A stretch of 18,470 nt of DNA from an uncultured Ruminococcus sp. Its GTDB lineage: Bacteria > Bacillota > Clostridia > Oscillospirales > Ruminococcaceae. Shown piece after piece: positions 14,324-18,470 of this stretch. The stretch is from NCBI GenBank assembly GCA_937926145.1, contig CALANW010000006.1, forward strand, positions 1-18,470. Direction: 5' to 3'. A program made the position numbers and the translations under genes. The notes beneath the pieces were generated by a model that was given only the letters and a program-made list of their open reading frames with translations, ran no database searches and had not been told where the DNA came from. Every line of letters begins with the position of its first letter. Position 1 is the first letter of the stretch.

Positions 14324-14578
14324 TATAGAAGTAAACCGATGATTAAGATTAGTAACCGAGATCAATTCGCTTCCAGAGAGCCGCAGTTGGTGAAAAGCGG
14401 CGCGCAATATCTCAGTGAATGGACTTATGAGGGTCAACTGAACGAGAAATTCAAGTAGGAAGAACGTTTTGCATACGTTATAATGCTTTCGAGTGCGCTC
14501 TTTTATGGGCGAATTTGGGTGGTACCGCAGGATATAACAGTCTTGCCCCTTTGTATTTGGGGCAAGGCTTTTTTTATT
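14324..14578 (+). promoter_or_regulatory. T-box riboswitch, tryptophan specifier (tRNA-Trp sensing)
   Basis: The leader has the parts of a T-box in order: AGTA of the specifier-loop region (14351-14354), the GAGAT/ATCTC stem I helix (14358-14362 / 14409-14413), AGAGAG with the apical hairpin region, the likely specifier TGG (14420-14422) in GTGAATGGACTT, the T-box core TGGTACCGC (14520-14528), and a terminator CTTGCCCC (14542-14549) / GGGGCAAG (14559-14566) followed by a seven-T run. Uncharged tRNA would pair with the core and favour antitermination. TGG codes Trp, in agreement with the trpXYZ genes downstream. Neighbouring triplets (GAC, ACT) are less likely specifiers. Confidence 0.92.
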
Positions 14579-14629
14579 GCTTTTGAACCGTTTTTATTGC
14601 TTTTAAACCGTGTGAATAGCGGTTTAAAA
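14572..14629 (+). repeat. Direct repeat and hairpin between T-box terminator and trpX
   Basis: TTTATTGCTTTTGAACCG (14573-14590) is nearly repeated as TTTATTGCTTTTAAACCG (14593-14610). The second copy forms an inverted repeat TTTTAAACCG (14601-14610) / CGGTTTAAAA (14620-14629). The hairpin has no T tail. It may be a stabilising stem or a decayed duplication of the terminator tail. Confidence 0.5.
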
Positions 14630-14672
14630 TAAATCAATCATTCATTCCTATTTAAATTAAGGAGAGAGAATT

Positions 14673-15731
14673 ATGAAAATGAAGAAGATTATGGCTGCAG
14701 TAGTTGCAGCAGCAATGACACTTGCTTTCGCAGGCTGTTCATCAACAAACACAGACACAAACGCTGATGCGAATGCTGACACAAGCGTAGCTGCCGATGC
14801 AGCAGACACAACTGCCGAAAAGGACAGCTACACTATCGGTGTTATCCAGTACGGCAGCCACCCGTCACTTGACAACTGCTATCAGGGCATTGAAAATGGT
14901 CTTATGTCGAGCTCTATCGCTGACAAGATCACTATCGACCGTCAGGACGGCAACTTCGACAGCGCTACCTGCGACTCTATCGCAAAGAACATGGCATCGA
15001 AGAACTACGACCTTATTTTCGCTATCGCAACTCCTGCGGCTGTTTCCGCTTATTCCGCAACACAGAATTCACAGACACCTGTAATCTTCACAGCTGTTTC
15101 CGACCCTGTTGCAGCAGGTCTTGTTGAGAGCCTTGACGCAGGTTCTAAGAACTGCATCGGTACTTCCGATATCCTTGACCTCGAAGCTCAGGTCGCTCTT
15201 ATCCAGGCACTTCAGCCTGATGTAAAGACAATTGGTATTCTTTACACAACTTCCGAAGCAAACTCCGTTTCCAACCTTGCAAGACTTGAAGAGATCACAA
15301 GCACAATGGGCATCACTGTTGAATCTCAGGGCGTTCAGGGTGCTGCTGATGTACCTCAGGCTGCTGCTTCACTCGCTGCAAAGGTTGACTGCATCAACAA
15401 CTTCACCGATAACAACGTTGTAAGCAACCTTTCCGTTCTTCTTGAAAAGGCTAACGCTGCAGGCGTTCCTGTTTACGGCTCTGAAATCGAACAGGTTTAC
15501 AACGGCTGCATCGCTTCTATCAGCATTGACTATGTTGCACTCGGCGAAAAGACCGCTGAAATGGGACTTGAAGTTCTCAACGGTGCTGATCCTCAGACAA
15601 TGGCTGTTGGTACTATCACAGAGGGTACTCCCGTTGTAAACACTGACGTACTTGCACAGTTCGGCATTGAGCTTCCTGAATCCTATGCAAACGCAGAAAA
15701 GGTTACAACAGGCGGCAATTCCGAAGAATAA
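14673..15731 (+). CDS. trpX: Tryptophan ABC transporter substrate-binding lipoprotein
   Basis: The 352-residue protein starts with a lipoprotein signal (AMTLAFAGCSS, lipidated C22) and a Thr/Asp/Ala-rich linker, then an ABC_sub_bind (COG2984) fold: YTIGVIQYGSHPSLDNCYQG; IFAIATPAAVSAYSATQ; TPVIFTAVSDPVAAGLV; TIGILYTTSEANS; ASISIDYVALGEKTAEM. This family is the TrpX class of Trp/aromatic amino-acid transporters. AAGGAGAG (14659-14666) precedes the ATG. It is the first gene after the Trp T-box, so Trp uptake is well supported. The permease and ATPase follow, with the permease separated by a hairpin-rich gap that may let the binding protein be made in excess. Confidence 0.93.
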   Translation: MKMKKIMAAVVAAAMTLAFAGCSSTNTDTNADANADTSVAADAADTTAEKDSYTIGVIQYGSHPSLDNCYQGIENGLMSSSIADKITIDRQDGNFDSATCDSIAKNMASKNYDLIFAIATPAAVSAYSATQNSQTPVIFTAVSDPVAAGLVESLDAGSKNCIGTSDILDLEAQVALIQALQPDVKTIGILYTTSEANSVSNLARLEEITSTMGITVESQGVQGAADVPQAAASLAAKVDCINNFTDNNVVSNLSVLLEKANAAGVPVYGSEIEQVYNGCIASISIDYVALGEKTAEMGLEVLNGADPQTMAVGTITEGTPVVNTDVLAQFGIELPESYANAEKVTTGGNSEE

Positions 15732-15747
15732 TTTATAACAAATTTTA

Positions 15748-15850
15748 CTGCGAAGTGAATGAAAATTTGCTTCGCAGCTTAAAGCGGCGGAAAATGCTCC
15801 GCTGTTTTAAGCTGCGAAACAGCGGCGACACCGACAAGGTCGGTTCTGAT
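15748..15850 (+). promoter_or_regulatory. Overlapping hairpins between trpX and trpY
   Basis: Hairpin A pairs CTGCGAAG (15748-15755) with CTTCGCAG (15770-15777). Hairpin B is a 21-pair stem from 15771-15791 to 15798-15818 with two G-U pairs and a six-base loop. A and B share TTCGCAG (15771-15777), so they exclude each other. A third stem ACCGAC/GTCGGT (15830-15844) is followed by TCTGATTTTT, a weak terminator shape, just before the trpY ribosome site. This could reduce trpYZ expression or protect trpX mRNA. Confidence 0.65.
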
Positions 15851-15867
15851 TTTTACGGAGGAATTAT

Positions 15868-16797
15868 ATGAACGTTATTCTCAATATTCTGATAGTAACT
15901 CTTGAAGAGGGTCTTATGTATGCGCTTATGGCTCTCGGAGTTTACATCACTTACAGCATACTTGATTTCCCCGACCTTTCGGTTGACGGAACATTTCCGC
16001 TCGGAGCTATTCTTTCGGGCATACTTATTATGAAGGGTGTGAACCCATGGCTTTGTCTGCTCATTGCATTTGCAGTGGGAATGTTGGCAGGAACGGTGAC
16101 GGGTCTGCTTCACGTCAAGCTGAAAATTCGTCCTTTGCTTTGCGGAATCCTTATTTACACGGGTTGTCTTTCGATTAACCTTGTAATGCTTCTCAAAGGC
16201 ACGGGCGGAAAGGCTATTGCTACGTTCTTCAACAAGGACACTATTTTCAACAGCTCGCTCGGTGCGCTTATTCCGGAGAGTATCGGCGGATATTATCTCA
16301 GAACGACGATAGTTTCGCTTATTCTTGTAATTATATGCAAGGTTTTGCTTGATCTTTATCTTAAAACGAAGTCGGGACTTCTTCTCCGTGCGACGGGCGA
16401 CAATGAAAAGTTCGTGACGATGCTCGGTCAGGACAACGGCGTTTCAAAGATACTCGGACTTGCGATAGGAAACGGCTTTGCGGCACTTGCAGGCTCGGTA
16501 GTTGCGCAGTCAAAGGGTTCTGCCGATCAGCAGATGGGTGTCGGAATGGTAGTTCTTGCGCTTGCATCGGTAATAATCGGACTCAGCGTATTCAAGAAAG
16601 TTTCGTTTATGAAAGCGACGACTATGGTAATTCTCGGCTCGATACTTTACAAGGGCTGTTTGTCGGTCGCACTTGCGCTTGGTTTGCCTACGGAGTATCT
16701 GAAGCTCCTTATGGCGCTTATTTTCACCGCTGCACTCGTGTTCAGCAACGGTTTTGGCTTAAAGGGAAGGAGGACATCCAATGCTTCAGCTAAATAA
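15868..16797 (+). CDS. trpY: Tryptophan ABC transporter permease
   Basis: This 309-residue protein has eight or more hydrophobic segments and matches the COG4120 permeases that partner TrpX. Visible conserved parts are YSILDFPDLSVDGTFPLGA (about 29-47), RPLLCGILIYTG, and the cytoplasmic stretch LLLRATGDNEKFVTMLGQD that contacts the ATPase in related importers. ACGGAGGAA (15856-15864) precedes the ATG. Its last 17 bases overlap the start of the ATPase gene, so the two are coupled. The COG4120 family lies near the branched-chain amino-acid permeases. Confidence 0.93.
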   Translation: MNVILNILIVTLEEGLMYALMALGVYITYSILDFPDLSVDGTFPLGAILSGILIMKGVNPWLCLLIAFAVGMLAGTVTGLLHVKLKIRPLLCGILIYTGCLSINLVMLLKGTGGKAIATFFNKDTIFNSSLGALIPESIGGYYLRTTIVSLILVIICKVLLDLYLKTKSGLLLRATGDNEKFVTMLGQDNGVSKILGLAIGNGFAALAGSVVAQSKGSADQQMGVGMVVLALASVIIGLSVFKKVSFMKATTMVILGSILYKGCLSVALALGLPTEYLKLLMALIFTAALVFSNGFGLKGRRTSNASAK

Positions 16798-17554
16798 CAT
16801 AGTTAAGGTTTTCAACAAGGGTACAGTTGATGAAAACGTGCTTTTCAACGATTTCAGCTTCAAGGTGAACAAGGGTGACTTCATTTCCGTTATCGGCTCG
16901 AACGGCAGCGGCAAGACGACGCTCCTTAACCTTGCCTGCGGAACTATGCAGCCGGACAGCGGTTCTGTAATTTTTGAGGGAAAAGACATCACAAAGGTGA
17001 GCGAATACAAGCGTGCGAAGTTCATCGGACGTGTACTCCAAGACCCGAGAATGGGAACTTGCGGAAGTCTTTCCATACTTGAAAATATGGCTCTTTCCGA
17101 CAACAAGAACAAGGCATACAACCTTTCTCCTGTTATAAACAAAAAGCGTGTAGATTATTACAAGACCCTGCTTGAGCAGTGCGGAATGGGACTTGAAAAC
17201 CGCATGGGTGTAAAGGTCGGTTCATTGAGCGGCGGTCAGCGTCAGGCTTTGGCGCTTATCATTGCGACTATGACGGACATAAAGATGCTCATTCTTGATG
17301 AACACACGGCGGCGCTTGACCCGAAATCTTCCGAAACGCTTATGCAGATAACGGATAAGATCGTCAAGGAAAAGCAGCTCACGACGCTTATGGTAACGCA
17401 CAATCTTCGTTTCGCTGTTGAATACGGCAACAGAATGGTAATGATGCACTCGGGAAATGCTGTGATGAATCTTTCCGAAGAGGAAAAGAAGCAGACGGGC
17501 ATTGATGATATTCTTGACAAATTCAATGAGATAAGCATTGAAGTAGGAAACTAA
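16781..17554 (+). CDS. trpZ: Tryptophan ABC transporter ATP-binding protein
   Basis: 257 residues, all ABC ATPase motifs present: Walker A GSNGSGKTT (39-47), Q-loop Q87 in RVLQDPRMG, signature LSGGQ (149-153), Walker B MLILDEHTAALDP (169-181) with E174, and switch H207 in VTHNLR. It belongs to the COG1101 group found with TrpX and TrpY. AAGGAGGA lies inside the end of trpY. There is no conventional terminator directly after the stop; the 117-bp tandem repeats follow and the first clear terminator is at 17899. Confidence 0.94.
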   Translation: MLQLNNIVKVFNKGTVDENVLFNDFSFKVNKGDFISVIGSNGSGKTTLLNLACGTMQPDSGSVIFEGKDITKVSEYKRAKFIGRVLQDPRMGTCGSLSILENMALSDNKNKAYNLSPVINKKRVDYYKTLLEQCGMGLENRMGVKVGSLSGGQRQALALIIATMTDIKMLILDEHTAALDPKSSETLMQITDKIVKEKQLTTLMVTHNLRFAVEYGNRMVMMHSGNAVMNLSEEEKKQTGIDDILDKFNEISIEVGN

Positions 17555-17881
17555 GCGGGGATGCCCCGCGGCAAGTTCGCGCTGCGCTGCACTTCGTTCC
17601 GCTTTGTTTGCGTAGGAAATAAGTTTATGTTCGCGAAGAGGGTTTTTGACGGTTCAAGTTTATTGGATTCGGCAGGGAAGCCCCGTGGCAGATTCGCGCT
17701 GCGCTGCACTTCGTTCCGCTTTGTTTGCGTAGGAAATAAGTTTATGTTCGCGAAGAGGGTTTTTGACGGTTCAAGTTTATTGGATTCGGCAGGGAAGCCC
17801 CGTGGCAGATTCGCGCTGCGCTGCACTTCGTTCCGCTTGGTTTATGTTGGAAATAAGTTTGTGTTCGCGAAGAGGGTTTTT
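17555..17881. repeat. 117-bp tandem repeat, 2.8 copies, behind trpZ
   Basis: Unit 1 is 17555-17671, unit 2 17672-17788, unit 3 17789-17881 (partial). Units 1 and 2 differ only in the first 25 or so bases (GCGGGGATGCCCCGC against GCAGGGAAGCCCCGT); unit 3 matches unit 2 at first, then diverges in the middle. Each unit contains GGCAG/AGTTCGCGCTGCGC, CTGCACTTCGTTCCGC and the palindrome TTCGCGAA. Because 117 is a multiple of three, long ORFs stay open on both strands, but none has a ribosome site, so I treat the array as non-coding. The core resembles the GC-rich elements at 10039-10165. Confidence 0.9.
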
Positions 17882-17898
17882 ATAACTTGATATAAAAT

Positions 17899-17932
17899 AA
17901 ACGCTTATCAATTTTGCGGTTGATAAGCGTTT
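17899..17932. terminator. Terminator shared by trpXYZ and the convergent exporter gene
   Basis: Perfect 13-bp stem AAACGCTTATCAA (17899-17911) / TTGATAAGCGTTT (17920-17932) with an 8-base loop, AT-rich on both sides (ATTTTATAT on minus, TTTAAATTAT on plus). It lies four bases beyond the stop of the minus-strand gene. Confidence 0.8.
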
Positions 17933-17935
17933 AAA

Positions 17936-18391
17936 TTATATTCCTTTTTTGCGGATAACGACGCGGAAAACTCTTGCTATTGAGGAAATGGCGAAGATGC
18001 CCATTGCGATAGCGCCTGCGGCTGCGAATGCGGCTGTACACTGGTCGGCGAAGCTTTGCGTTTCGCCGTTGATGAGTGCTATCATTGCCTGATATATGAG
18101 TTTTCCGGGGACGAGCGGTATAATTGCTACGACGAGGTACATATTGACGGGGACGTGCAGTCTTCTTGCGAGAAATTCCGAATAGACGGCTATCGCGCAG
18201 GTGGCGAAGAAATAGCAGAGCGGTTCGCTGCTGCCGCCGAGTTCGGCTGCGTTGAAGATGACTTGGCTTATGACTCCGCCGACTGCTGCGGCTATTATAT
18301 GGCGAAATCGGATATTGAACTGTATGCCGAATGCTATTGATGCGATAAAGCTATACAATGCAGGCAGGACGAGGTCGTTCAGGACGTTCAT
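17936..18391 (-). CDS. ThrE/YjjB-family threonine/serine exporter subunit (small membrane protein)
   Basis: This 151-residue, four- to five-helix membrane protein matches the ThrE_2 / YjjB type: ALYSFIASIAFGIQFNIRFRHI at the start, AAVGGVISQVIF, YSEFLARRLHVPVNMYLVVAIIPLVPGKLIYQAMIAL in the middle, and a basic end RVVIRKKGI. The PLVPG motif is characteristic. The family usually works with a YjjP/ThrE_N partner encoded directly upstream, and related proteins export threonine, serine or succinate. No partner is visible in the 79 bases upstream, so it is either just beyond the edge or absent. AAAGGCGGTG (about 18403-18412) is the ribosome site. Confidence 0.85.
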   Translation of the reverse strand: MNVLNDLVLPALYSFIASIAFGIQFNIRFRHIIAAAVGGVISQVIFNAAELGGSSEPLCYFFATCAIAVYSEFLARRLHVPVNMYLVVAIIPLVPGKLIYQAMIALINGETQSFADQCTAAFAAAGAIAMGIFAISSIARVFRVVIRKKGI

Positions 18392-18422
18392 TTTGGTTTA
18401 AACACCGCCTTTATTTAAGAAC

Positions 18423-18451
18423 TTGTCAACATAGAAAAAATATGGTATAAT
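18423..18451 (+). promoter_or_regulatory. Outward-facing sigma-A promoter at the right edge
   Basis: TTGTCA (18423-18428), 17-base spacer, TATAAT (18446-18451) with extended -10 TGG. It points out of the window, so a plus-strand gene divergent from the exporter gene should begin beyond 18470. On the minus strand the same bases contain TTGACA, but no -10 lies at proper distance. Confidence 0.7.
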
Positions 18452-18470
18452 AAAAGCTATGAGATACACA

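Noticed and set aside
12869..14437. Long minus-strand ORF (522 codons) opposite the GTPase gene, rich in Val/Met
   Set aside because: It is the antisense of the GTPase; the hydrophobic runs come from reading His/Asp codons backwards. It also crosses the trp promoter and part of the T-box.
17551..17890. ORFs on both strands across the 117-bp repeats
   Set aside because: Open on both strands only because the period is divisible by three; no ribosome sites, and the Arg/Phe/Cys-rich product resembles no protein I know.
18424..18429. Minus-strand TTGACA as promoter of the exporter gene
   Set aside because: No acceptable -10 hexamer at 16-18 bases downstream (GGTGTT is found there).

Overview
The window looks like chromosomal DNA of an anaerobic gut Clostridia member, most likely Oscillospirales/Ruminococcus-like. 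This is an inference from four things: an NPKTG-type cell-wall sorting signal, a flagellin starting MVVQHNMTAINANR, surface proteins with Thr/Glu-rich stalks, and near-consensus sigma-A promoters with a Trp T-box. No rRNA, tRNA, CRISPR array, prophage or transposase gene was seen.

Layout. (1) 1-669: the 3' end of a wall-anchored surface protein made of NPDQPS repeats, closed by a terminator. (2) 765-1858, minus strand: a two-gene operon (histidine phosphatase, then ruvX) from a perfect TTGACA-N17-TATAAT promoter. (3) 2020-4053: a single flagellin gene with its own sigma-28-type promoter, a long leader with CsrA-like sites, and a strong terminator. (4) 4100-6930: a four-gene operon lrgA-lrgB-phosphoglycolate phosphatase-like HAD-yghZ-like aldo/keto reductase. 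It suggests disposal or export of small C2/C3 metabolites. (5) 6940-8895, minus strand: a soluble sugar-binding-protein-like sensor fused to GGDEF, divergent from (6) 9178-10038, a secreted stalk-and-anchor surface protein. (7) 10311-12324: an orphan sugar-type solute-binding lipoprotein behind a cre-like operator, with no permease or ATPase nearby. (8) 12338-12829: a small HD-domain hydrolase. (9) 12926-14251: a COG0523 metal-chaperone GTPase with a very His/Asp-rich insert. (10) 14290-17554: a tryptophan T-box leader followed by the ABC transporter trpX-trpY-trpZ, with a set of competing hairpins between trpX and trpY. (11) 17555-17881: 2.8 copies of a 117-bp tandem repeat. (12) 17936-18391, minus strand: a ThrE/YjjB-type exporter subunit, and an outward-facing promoter at the right edge.

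No wholly new system is evident. The items most worth a second look are the lrgAB-phosphatase-reductase operon (possible glycolate/glycerate export), the mutually exclusive hairpins between trpX and trpY, the CsrA-like flagellin leader, the cytoplasmic PBP-Cys-GGDEF sensor, and a GC-rich repeat family that starts directly after stop codons and is tandemly amplified behind trpZ. All calls come from reading the sequence; no database search was run.
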